Shown: piece after piece, positions 36,743 through 49,300 of the stretch | Position numbering within the stretch: the first letter of the stretch is position 1 | Layout of the letters: each line of letters opens with the position of its first letter | From: Cloeon dipterum | Taxonomy: Eukaryota; Arthropoda; Insecta; Ephemeroptera; Baetidae | Assembly: GCF_949628265.1 (NCBI RefSeq) | Contig: NC_088789.1 | Span: 18,531,883 to 18,595,882, forward strand | Reading direction: 5' to 3' | Length of the DNA stretch: 64,000 nucleotides | Made by a program: the position numbers and the translations under genes | Notes under the pieces: generated by a model | Told to the model about the DNA's origin: nothing | What the model saw: only the letters and a program-made list of their open reading frames with translations | Database searches by the model: none

Positions 36743-37321
36743 ATGTGAAATACACAATCATTTTTGCGCTATATTAAATCTGACCAGCTTGATAGCGACT
36801 ACGCTACCAATCAAAGCAGAAAATAAAATAGTACATATAAACAAACATTCGTCGAATTAATTAAAATAATTATAAAAAATTTTCTGTTTATAATAGAAGT
36901 AAAAATCGACAATCTGCAATTTTCTTTCTGCAAAATTGTCTGTCCGGTCGCTTTTTATATTTATAAAAACAATTATACTGGTGCAATACTTGAATTGAAC
37001 ACAGAAAGAGCAGTGCTATAATTTTAAAAGATTTGTTCCCAGCTAATTTTAACGGTGATATGATTTGAGCCAATTAAATGAAACCATTTCGTTTTGTTTC
37101 CGCTGCTTTAAACTCCTGCAAACAAATCGATGATCAGTCCGATCGCTTCTATTGTCCTCTCAAAGGTCAAATTGTGATCTAAAATTAAAATTTAGCCACT
37201 CTCCATTTCAAGCAGGCCAGGTGAGTGAGCTCAGTCAGGGGCGACAATAAGAAGAGGCGCTTGTGCAACGCGTTAACTCGAGCAGCGCTCCTTTCAAACT
37301 GACTTATTGAGAGTGAACGAA
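36743..37321. other. Upstream region of phantom, shared with the divergent tRNA gene
   Basis: AT-rich, 579 bases between the tRNA-Phe 5' end and the phantom ATG. It contains an AAAGGTCA extended nuclear-receptor half-site at 37162-37169. I see no convincing TATA box at a usual distance. Confidence 0.6.
37162..37169 (+). promoter_or_regulatory. Extended nuclear-receptor half-site AAAGGTCA upstream of phantom
   Basis: The site matches the NBRE-type monomer element used by NR4A/HR38 and is one base longer than the FTZ-F1 consensus YCAAGGYCR. It is 153 bases before the phantom ATG. FTZ-F1 and other orphan receptors are known to control ecdysteroid synthesis genes, but single half-sites are frequent by chance. 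Confidence 0.3.
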
Positions 37322-40300
37322 ATGATGCTGCCAGTTGTCCTTTGTTTGCTCCTCTTTTTCTGGGCCGTGAAGCGCGCGAGCCGCGGCCCACCGGGTCCCT
37401 GGGGCTTGCCGTTGCTCGGCTATCTACCATTCATCGACCCCGTGAAGCCCTACGTGAGTCTGGCCAATCTGGCTCAGCGTTACGGCGCAGGAATATACGG
37501 AATTTCGCTCGGCAACGTCAAGACGGTCGTTCTGACGGATGCCAAGCTCATCCGACACGCCCTCAACAGGGACGAGTGCGCGGGAAGAGCACCTTTGTAC
37601 CTGACGCATGGAATTATGAACGGATACGGTGAGACTCTCCTTTGCAACTCAAGAAGCATTAAGTAATGCTCATATTTCATTTTCTCAAATTGTATTTTAA
37701 TTTGGGGCACAAATAAGAGTTAAAAACTATAAATTATGTTTTCTGTTTAGGAGCATTCATGAATAACTTTAAAATTAATAAATTCACAAATTTAAATTTT
37801 TCTTCGGTTATTTAAATGAGTCAAGAAAATTTAGAAAATATGCCTGGTCATAAAAGTCATTCCATTAGAAAATAAATATTTTAAAGAAAATAATTAACAA
37901 ATTGTTCAAGACATATTTCTTAAAAAATCAAAGGAATTATACAAAGGGAAAAGGAAGTATGAAGGAGGTGTGCCTGAAGGATGAAACAAATTTGCCTGGT
38001 ATTGCCTGAAATCATGAAACAGCTTAGGTGCAGAAATCTTCCATTTCGGTAAAGGCAGAACTTTTGATGCATCTCGGCTTTATTTCATTTTTGGTAAATC
38101 GGGACTGATACGTTTAAATTGATTTTAAAATGTCGTGCACAGCTGTTGTTTATCCTTGTGTCACGCTTCTCCTGCTTTATTATCCCTTTTTACCCTTTTC
38201 AACAATTTTCCTTTAGTTATATTAAAATGTATTATGCACACTGTCTCGGATATTTTCTTTAGAATCTTCCTTTTGCACGTTTTGTTTAGAGATTTATGGT
38301 TTAAAATCGATAATCAAAAAATTAAAAATATTAATACACAATGTGAACAGATAAATATTTTTCTAGTATATGATACACGGATTGGGACAACTGTCTGACC
38401 AAAAAAAAATATCTAGCTTAAAAGTGGTAGGTGTATTATATTGTTGGTTCACATACACGCGCAGGTGATTAAAAATAAAACATTCACTTTTTATGAGCAA
38501 AGTAGCCCAGTGAGGCAACAGTGAGATAGATAGAAAAAATACTAGCCGCAGTTTTAACTAGCTGTAAATACATCTGGATATATACTCTATTAAACGATTA
38601 AATTAAATTACTAACAGATGCCTCATTAAGTAAACATTTAAATTCTACTCATAAAATTTATCAACACATTTATTTTGGTGGAACAAAAAATGTAGAAATG
38701 TTTGAGCCTCACTTTTCAAATCAAAATCCACAGACTATAGGATTAACTGGCAACGTGCCATACCCAAATATGGGACTATCGGTATTATAATTATTGCCGA
38801 AAGTCTTGATACAAATGGAAAGCAATTGATTTTCTAAAGCTAAACAAAATAAATAGTAAAAATAATTTTGCGTGTTCCATTTTTCCCTTCAATTTAAGTT
38901 AAAAAGTAGCTAAATTTCAAAGCTATGCAAGAAGCGATTTTATTTTGAACTGCCAAAAATGCTAAACAAATAGCAAAATCCGCGTCCCTCGCTCCAATTG
39001 GATGGGGATATTTTCAGGCTACGATGTAAACAATTAAGATCATTGGTTATTTACGCTGTTCCGGGGGAGTTATTGACACGAGAATGGAAAGTCCTAACTT
39101 AATTTCAGCTAGAGTGATGTTCTTGGGACGATGGCTCAATGTATGGCCCATTGTGCGGTTATTTCAGAAGGCATACATAGACCCATTCCTGAAAGTTCCC
39201 GCACACTAGTAAAAGAGAGTAAAGAAAACGTTTCATTGACTGCACAACTCATTGAGAACGAAGAGTGTGCCTGACGCTTCCTTTGTAAGCCAGCTATTCA
39301 CAACTTGTCATGAAAGACTGGAAAATGGTGTTTTGCCTTTATTTGTAATATCCTTTACTCTTTAACGCATCAATGACAAACAACTTAAACGAATCATCCG
39401 ACATCTTATCGAAATCTTGGGTGAATCAAACGAGATCCACTGCTTAAATTATTGGATTTTTGTTTTGTTTTTATACGCAGCCTGAAAATTTGATTGCAAG
39501 GACCAAAATTGGAAAAATGCACTGCTCGGCTTGCGAAGGACGTATTTTTCGAGACGCGCCTTGAGAATAATTTGTGCACACTCATGAGTGATGCACTTTC
39601 ATTAAATTGCATTCCCTCACACCGTCTGCCGTCCATTATTTGCACAGAGTTTCTTCACACACAAACAGCCGTAGTCTCGGCTTTACAATGTAATATTTTT
39701 TACTCATATATTTCTGTTGTGAGATTAATTGAGTCCGCCTTTATTAATATTTTCTCTCGTCCGTCTAAGCGCCCGTCAGGCCTGGAGTGCAAAAAAAGTG
39801 CAGCGTGAAAATGCAGTGTGCTGTGAGCGCGCAGACACATTCGCCGCCGCAGCATAACCAGTGCTTTTTATGCTGATGGGAGTTGTGCGACAGGGAGTTA
39901 TTGCATCATCCGCACCATGCAGACACATTTGACGTTTTATTAATTACAACGAGAGCCCATATTGTAATTTAGCCAAGGTGTATTTGATTATAAATAATGG
40001 CGCTGTCATGGCGAAAATGCAAAATGATTCTCGCGCCAACACGGCCAAGTGGCGTATACGCGCCGACCTTGTACCCACTTTGAATTATTTACATTTAAAA
40101 TATAATAAAATAAAACACCTGTTCACTTGTCTCACAACACTGATTGAATGTTGAATTTCAATTTGCTCAATTACACATCAGGGGTTTATTCCGAATCTCA
40201 TGTGATTAGGGTTGCGAATTTCTATTTTCATCTCATTAGTAGAAAGAAATGAAATGAATCACGAATCAAGCCTGTTTAAGAGTTAAAAGCCAGACTTGAA

Positions 40301-43300
40301 TCCGTATCTAGACAGTCCAAGAACAAAATTGTCCAAAACCGCCTAATAAACGTGCAAAATTGCTGAATTTATTGCTCGACTTCGTTTAATGTTGGCGTTA
40401 AGGCCAAAGTCAGACTGTCTGTGCTATTAAGTTTGAAACAAAAAATGTTCATGAGAAATATTTTCGTCGTTAAATTTTCCCTCTCTCATGATGTGCCGCC
40501 TTTATGTTTAGCATTGACTTCATTTTACCTGCTTAACAGACGGATTTGTTGCAAATATTTGAAGTAGAATGGGCTTCTTGTATAGGGAACAGTTCAAACA
40601 AAAATGATCTTACTCACCAAAGACTATCGACTTCAATTCTATATTTTTTATGTTTGTCTAATGCAGCGTTCTGTGCAGATAATATGCTTTAAATGGCCTT
40701 TGAATGACCGATGCGCTGGGGTAGGTCAATAGTGCGTGAGTCGAAAAGCATGAGGTACACGACGGATCCAAATTATAAACTTGCGGCTACACAATTTTTA
40801 TTTCTAAGGAGAATTTCCTTAAGAATGGTTTATGAGCTTCTCATCAATAAAATAAAAAATATCAAGAGAGCATGAAAGGAAATTTTGGTTAACTTATGAG
40901 CATTGGTTTAAAACTTAACACAATAATTAATTTTAATTATAATCTTAAATAATTACTTATAACCAACAAACTATTTAATAACTTTGTATTGGTTCATTTA
41001 GCTTCAGACTAGACTGATACGATTATTCGAACAGAAGGATAATTTATTTTTATCTATCAACCAAAACAATGTTGTAAATTGACAGTGTGGTTTATTTAGA
41101 TTTTATGAAATGGATGTTTTACTTTGCCTTTGTGCTCAGCCCAAACAGATTTATTATATAATCACACTGTAATTCAATAATATATTGAATAATTTAAAAA
41201 CAGCCTATTTTAAGTTCATCAATTATCCAAACAATATACATATTTGATTTTTCCGCATCCTTCTTTTTTACTTGGTAAAAAATACAGTTAGGTTCTGTTA
41301 GCTGCAGTTGTTGGTTTCTTGCAAAAAAACTTTCAGTTGTCACCGAATTTGAAATAAAGCGGTATTATCTAGAACGCACTTGAAGGTAGTCGCCCTTGAA
41401 AGCGATCGCTGTGGGGCCAAAAATGTGAGGCGCCTCGCAGGTCGTTTCCGTTTTGAGAATGCAACCCGCGCCAAAATAAAAGCCACGCCTAAAATCGCAG
41501 GACGGATCGCGTTTGAATATCCTTGAGGGGTGATTGGCCGATCCAGCCAGCATCTGAAAAGGGCCTTGAGAACAAGATTTCGCGCCCGAGAGAGATGCAA
41601 AGCAACGAGATCTTTCAATTCCGCGCCTCTTCGCATTATTTCCTGTGTTTGTGTTTGCCTATAACATTCAATAACATACAACTCGCCTCTTTTGTGCACA
41701 CCTAATGAAAAACACCTATTATTTTTGCTTAGTCAGTTTTCTTTTTTGCCACGTGATGCGCTAGAAAAATTTAACCGCCAAGATCTCGCTGGCGCAGGCA
41801 GCCACCGTGCGTGCGGGCTCTTCTCATGTTTATTGCATGAGGATTAAAATTCAACACTTTTATTTGATGCACTTCTCTGCGAAGATATAAATTTTAACTC
41901 TGCTAAATTTATGTCCATTCTATACGAGCCCATGATTTTTTTTTATTTATTTTGTAGCTGCGGAAATTGAACGATTAGTTTGTTTACGCTTAAGTAATAC
42001 ATATTGCAAATGATATTGACAAAATATTATGAAATGGAAATATAAAAACATTGGATACTTGCGTGACAAAAATATCAATAGAAAAATTTGCAAGAACAAC
42101 ACAAATAATTTCAAAATGGAAATGATTCATCGAGAAAACAATCCTTGAATACATATTTTGTAAAAAAATACGAGGAAAACGTGAATTAATTTTATGCTTG
42201 CGAATACAAACGAATAGAATTTTCTTGAATGCACCGGCCACGTGAGGTCTAATTTATTTATCCGTCTCCAAGACAATTACACAAGTCGTAGCGATGCAAA
42301 CTAATAAAAAGCGGGGAATCTCGAGGAGCAAGGACAACAGCCGCTGCAGCAGTCTTGCTCCGTATAAATGCGGCTGGCGTGCTCGCGGTGCATTCCTCTC
42401 TTCGACGTGCAGCAGGCAAAAGGAGCTGACGGATATGCATCTCTTTGCATGCTGACAAAAGGGAGGCCGTGATAGCACTAACCTCGGTTTCTTGAAGACG
42501 GATTGAGTAAGGGCGCACTTTGTCAGAGCGCACTTTTAGCCGCGGCTAGCTCTGTACTTGCCCAGCTTTTAATCCTTTTTTTCTTCACTTCGCTCATTGC
42601 TCAATGCAGTCAGAGTCGGATCAATCTGCGGCCTTGCAACTGTGTTGCGGCTCGTTGAAAAAATTCATTTTATAGGGGAAGAGCAAGAATAGAACAAAAG
42701 TTCTGGAAGGAGTGGCACGCACGTGAAGCCTTTATGTAACTGACGTAATTATACTTGGCGTAATAAAAGGATCTATTTAAAGACTGCACGACATTAAATT
42801 TATCAACTGCATATCCATCAAAATTATTTTCTTGTCAATAAATCAATCAAGGTCTATAATATACACAAGGACAAAAGAATTGATTTAACTCATTTACTCA
42901 AGATCTTTATTTTTTATTTTTGTTTATTAACTGAACTGAAAGTCATCAATCATAAACAGAACACGCACAGCAGAGCACAAAGTTTTTATAGAAAATCATC
43001 TCAAAACAAACATAAAATTTTAATTTCCATACGAAGTCAGTGTCAGTCCATTGGCTCGCATTGTTAAGGCATTCCCAGCATTGTCAAGGCAATAAGAGAT
43101 ATTATGAGACTTTCGGGGATCTATTACTGGCTCTATGCCCAATGTCAGACATGACAAAAGGTAGTTCATTTCATGGTTGCAAATGCTCAAATAGCTCAAC
43201 GGTCTGCGGGAAGCGCATCGGCGCCGACTCCCCACTTGCTGGTTTTTGCACCTTTCCAGCGGCTTTAGGGACAAATTTGCGAAAAATTTGGTCACATTAT

Positions 43301-46300
43301 GCCCAATAAGCTACTCTGTGGCCACTCAGGCCCCATAATGCTATCCACTCGGCAGGTGTTATTGGGACCTGGTGAACTCAAAGCCCACGGGATGTGCTGA
43401 GCGCCGAGCTTTAATTAAAAAAATCGAAGGCTGTAAATCAATCAGACAAATAGACATTTCGAATTTTGGCCTCATTTAGAATCGTTTGGCAATACGAGTA
43501 CGTCGCCTTTGAGCAGATGCTTCCAAATGAGCAATTTTGCATTCAAGTTCTTAATTACTTCAGACACTCACTTTTCACTTATCTCTCTTTGCGTCTGACT
43601 GAAAATCCAAATGATCATGTACTCGTATAAATGCCAACGGCGGCGAGAGATCCGGAATATCAAACGATGTTACCGCGAGGATATATGGCAGGTTAATTTA
43701 TCCTCTGGTTGGTTGTTTTCTTTTGCATTGGGCAGTCACAGTCACACTTGATGCACTTTTACTTCTTGTCGTTGGTCGAGCGTGCGGGGATGCTTTATGA
43801 GGTCATTGTGCATATATGTGTAAGCGCATGGCGACTTGGAGAATTTTATCATCTGTTATATAAGGTGGAGAATATTCCGAGACATTATATATACAAGCAA
43901 ACGGCAGTCGAGCCAATTAGATGTTATTCTTCTCGGAACAAATATCAAGCCGTGATGTAGATTTCTAGAAAAATATTTATAACTATAACAACTCGTAAAT
44001 AATATGCCAATTAATGCACCAGCTGCATGTGACATTTGCTTATATTTTTAAAATTATTATCCTATGAAGTGAAAGAAATAACTGATGATCAAACTATTAA
44101 GTTTTTTTTCATTTTGGAGAGAGATTAAATTTTATATTGCTTATGAATATCCGGGTTTTATCAATTTCATTTAATCTCACGCCAGATTAAGCTTCTGCAT
44201 ATATATTCACAATTTGCTTAGCACTCGGTGTCGATATTTCTTGTTTTCATTGTAACACTTAGTTATATAAATAGAAAACCTTGATTGAAACACTCAACAA
44301 TAATAGTTAAGAATTTTATTTCACTGTAGATTACGATAGAAATAAAAGACTACCAGTGAAAATGTCATATTATTGTTGATTTTAATATCTTTTGAAGAGT
44401 TTTAACTTTTTTAATTCATTGCTTCCGTGGAGACAGAAATTCCATTGAATGCTAATATGCAACGTTGTGGCTCCAAGGGGCCTTCATTACAGCATTTATG
44501 GTGTGGATGGGACATCCCAAAGTTGTTAAAACTGGCGACCGAATGTGGAATTCGCATTTTAGGATGGAAATGAAACGATTTTCGGCGTATAAACCTCATT
44601 CAAAGGTGCGTTCGTGTAAGATTTTAACCAAACTATTATTGCCTGCCTTCGTAACTTGGGGCATTAGCATCAGTATATTAATTTGAAGCAGCCAGAGATG
44701 TACAAATAAAGTAAAGGACGTTTGAAGAGCATTTTCCAGTGGCAGTTGAAGCAAAAGTGCTAATATGCAGAGATTCGTTGCTGATATTTAGATAAATTTA
44801 CGTGTAAAACTTGCGCGGCGCGACTCAGCAGGAATCTTAAACCGTGAGGCTGCAGGCGCAAAAAATGCGTGATTTATTTCTTGCTCGCATTTTCGGTGGG
44901 CACTAATGTACCAACAAACCGGCGAGCTTCTCGCAATGTGAAAATAATTGCAGGCCGGCACAGCCCAGCAAAGGAAAGCGAAAGTATATATAGTGTGTTT
45001 TTTGTTCGACCCCACGCACACAAGGTTCATTTGTTGCCTTTTTTGTTATACCCTTTTTACAAAAACGTCCTGGAGGTAACTGAACTTATATATAATACAC
45101 GTTACTCGTCTTATCTTGTACGTCGGGAATATTTTATTGCTGAAAACAATCACGCGATGGGAGTAATTGGCCTGTTTTTAACAGCAAATTGGCGTCTATG
45201 TAGATTGTAACACGCGCACTTGAAAAAAATGTCTAGTCTTGCGTGGGTCCGTAATCAAGTGTGGATCACATAACTGATCGCTTGCATCATATGTGTATGG
45301 AATGAATCATGCTTTCAACGAAGATGTATTAGAGTTTCCCAAGCACAGGATGTGCAGTTTTTTCCTATACCTTCATTTTCCAAACAACGGACCCTTTTGG
45401 AATATTTATTTATCTTTTCCGAAAAACCTCTGGAAAAGAGAAAATTGAAAGCTTGGAGGTTAAATTTTATTCGATTAATAGATCGTAAATTGATTTCTGT
45501 TAAATTTACGATCTATTAATAGAATAACGAATCAAGTGGTGAAAAAAATGGCAGTGAAATCTTGAAAAGGTGGACCATTTAATATGGAAATGTCAAAAAT
45601 TTTACGTTACTTCAGAAATGGCGTCGGTCTTTTGTGTCTGGTGCAAATTGGGAACAATAGGATGAAAAGTGAACATTATTTAACTAAAATAGAACTATAT
45701 TTTCAAAGTGGTCGTTAGCGTCTTAGACGAAAGCAGGAAAATTAAAGCAAATAAATGATAATGATGTTTTCCTGATATCTCTACCGTCGAGAAGAGGCAT
45801 TCCGTATTCCTCCAAAATCTGCAATAAAAAATCCGGTTGCATCAGAAATTTCCGGAAAAAACACTAGACATTCGTTTTGTCATAGATGTCCGCCCATTTG
45901 CCAAACCCTGTTACACAGTAATCATATCTATTTGGCTAAAAAGACTGTAAATCACACAGAGAAGTATTTGTTAATACACTAGTCTATACAAATACGAATT
46001 AAATCGTAGAACTCAATTTTAAATTGATTAAAAATACTTCTGTTGGGAAGTCTCACATATGCTCTCATTTTCTCAAACAAATACTCTCCTTAGTTAAAAA
46101 AACACTGATATTTTACCTCTAATAGGAAGGGAGGTAAATAATTATTACTCTTCATTATCAAGCATTTTATGGATTATGTACATATCCTAAATTATTTGCA
46201 AAACTCTAGTCAATTTTTCTTCTTAATGGACTAGACTTGCTGCGTTTCAAATGATAAACAAATTTGAAACTAATGAAAAGAAATTATTTATGAATGCAGA

Positions 46301-49300
46301 CGAGTCCCCCTTGTTTACCATGTCGTTGGCGTGGAGCAGAGTTTGTTCTGCTGCACGCCGGGATCCACGTGAACCACACGAGTGAGTGTCCCTGGAGGGC
46401 TTGTTGACCTCGGCCACCACGGGTCTTCCTCTTATACGTTGACCCGAGCGGTAATTGGGCGCACACAGGGGCATTGACTGCCGGCCTTGAGACAAACGCT
46501 GGACCATGGCCTTGTGCAGTGCGGCGACCAACGGTCAATTCTCGGAATTCTCAGTCATCTCTCTCCCTCGAGCGCAGCACTTCCCATCTCGCGCGCGCAC
46601 ACCTCTTTTTCTCGCCCATTTACAAAAACACTCGCCTCTGTTCTCGCTCGCCGCCTGCCCATCTGATGCCAATCTCCTCGTCTTACATAATATGGGTCGG
46701 CTCTCCGACACAAAGCCGCGGTGGCTGGCCGGCCGGCGCCACGCACTTTTCCTCCTCCTCCCTTCAGCGAAATAGGCGCGCGAATCTCAGCCTCCCGCGG
46801 CGGACGCTCGCGCTGACTAGACCACGAGGAAAACACATTGCTAAAGGATTAGGTTATCACGCTCAATCTGGTTGGAGATAACCTTTTTGTTGCTATACAT
46901 TATTTATATATCTATTCAGGAAATTCTTTGTTTTTGTAGGAAAATTGAATTGTAAATTTTACTTTAAATTCGTTTGAGCAGGGCATTCAGATTCGATTTT
47001 TATTTTAAATTATTAAAATTAAGAAATATATAGCGTTACAAATCAGTGGACTGACTAAAGATGGGTAGATAAAGAATGAAATTTTGAAGTAAAAAATCCT
47101 CTCACTGCACAGCTTTGCCTGCTAATGAGGCTATTTTCTATTTTATTCAAATTTATGATGTTTCAAAACACAGTCCTCAATCCTTAAAATATTTTACGTT
47201 GTTTGACCAAAATATCCGCTTACATCCTTCTTTCAGGCAAGAGGAATATTTTTCTTCTGTTTTCTCGGGTTAAAAGAAGCAGAATTTCACTTTCTTACAC
47301 ATCTTTAAAAAGCTTTGAGGTAGTATCGCGTGGAGGGGTATCATTTCAAAATTTCCAGTAGCCAGCACTGCGGCGTGAGTTATGTTTTGAAGAAAAATTA
47401 CTGCTGATGAGGCTTGATGGTCCGAAACAGCTGACTGCACAGTTAAGGGGACGAGTGAGATAAATTTTCTCTTTTAAAGAACAATTTGTATTTTAATGCT
47501 CTATTTTAAATTTAAAACGTTTTGAAGTAAAAATTATGACCAAAGGATAAGTATAAAAAATTAAAAAGATTTTAATATTTAGGCAATGAAATTTAAGATA
47601 AACACTTTTTTGCCATTTTTAAACTACTCTGTAGTATATTAAGTACTGTTTGCGTAATTTTCAACTCTCCTCCTCTGGTTCCCACGGGCCAGAAAACACT
47701 AAAAATAGAATTTCCATACAATAATTATAATTTGAATCTTAAACGGAAAAACTGAGATTCAATATACAAGAAAATTCAGGATGAAGATGATTGCAACGAG
47801 GATGAAGCCTGGTTTAATTTATTGCCATTATGAACACAACCTCGAGTGGTCGCCTATTTCAAAAATTGAAGATGATTCATCACTTATCCCAGATTAATTA
47901 CAAAATATGCACACATTTCTATTGTTTACAACTCGACAGTTAATTTATACACTTTTTTGTGGTTAAATTGACCAAATAAAGCAACATAGAAAAACACAAA
48001 CAACTCATGTTTAATGCAAGAGAAGTACTGTTTATGGAATTAATTTCCCTTCTCTCTCCTGAGTCAGACGCAATTTCAATTGAATCAGCGGAATGTGCGA
48101 GCTTCCTTCCGCAATTGAAATTCACGCGCCCCACCGCAGTGGCGAGAGCGAGAGTGCTCGAGGCTCAGAGTTAGCAGCCGAGTCATAAATAAATAGCGTT
48201 AGAATCGAAAACAATTGCAGGAGGGCGCCATTATTCGCGGGATGGCTCGGCGACGCCACTGGCATAATATTCTGTAAGTCAGCCGTCGTTGCGCGGAATC
48301 GGCGATGATGTTTTTAGAGAGTGCTGAGAGTTTACTGCCTACTCATGCCCACAATGAGTCGCCGCTTCTCAGACTGTTGCTTTCGATCATTGAAAAGTAG
48401 TTTTGCGTCGATTTTCCGAGGCCCCGGGCTGGTGCAACGACACTGGAAGGCCAAAATCCCTCCTCCCGCGCACGAGAGCAAAGGCGACGATTTTTTTCCA
48501 TCACAATGCCCCAATCCAGCGGATAACAGGTGCTCCGCGCGCGGCCTTGAAATTAACATAAGACACGAGCAAATATGCGTCGGGTTTCACAAAAGTGCAC
48601 GCGGTTGCGAAAAAATTTGCACCTCGTGTCTTTCCGAGAAACAAATGCAATGTGTAGTAAACTGTGGTGTTGAGCAACGCGGCGCCGCTTCAAAGGAAAA
48701 TCGCGCTTGAAAATCGGGGAAAATGACGCGAGCCGCGTGATGCAACCGAGTGCTCACTTAATGCAACTCGCGCACTGGCGGAGGATAAATTTTTATGGGT
48801 TTGTTTAGCACCAGCGAGCCTGGGCAGCCGCCGGTTGACAGCATATTCTCGTCGTAAAAGTAACGCAGCTCGAGAACGATTGTCACTCGGCTTAGTTAGC
48901 GATGCAAATGACCGGCATTTTACAATTAGCTTGATGCTTTTTTCCTCCAGCCAAGCAATAAACCATCGATTCAAAACAGCCAGTGCATTCTTGATTTTCA
49001 TTTGCACGCAATCAAAAAAGGCATTAATTTTCTCGAGCGTAAAATGAATGTGAAAGATCAAAATATGTTGAACTCTTAACTTGACCGCAGAGATAAATTC
49101 GAGCTGAAGATTTTTAATCGTACTGAAAGCGTACATGTTACCCGAAATTTATGTTTTGGTCTGGCAAACCTCGCTTTTAGATAAACTAGCTAGAGCTATA
49201 AATAACCTGTTTGGCGTCCAGTACGTGCAGCGTGTTTGGCTTTTAATGTCACTGGGACCATTGTTACACGCATGGAATTTATTTGGTCGGCACGAAATCT

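Noticed and set aside
46474-46881. 135-codon open frame in phantom intron 1
   Set aside because: Its translation is Arg/Ser/Pro-rich with no family motif. It sits in GC-rich DNA where stop codons are rarer, so it is probably chance.
47316-47325. TGAGGTAGTA, identical to the let-7 5' end
   Set aside because: Only ten bases match and there is no hairpin partner.
48321-48710. 129-codon open frame with a Cys-rich end
   Set aside because: The first true ATG is internal, there is no signal peptide, and the Cys spacing matches no family I know.
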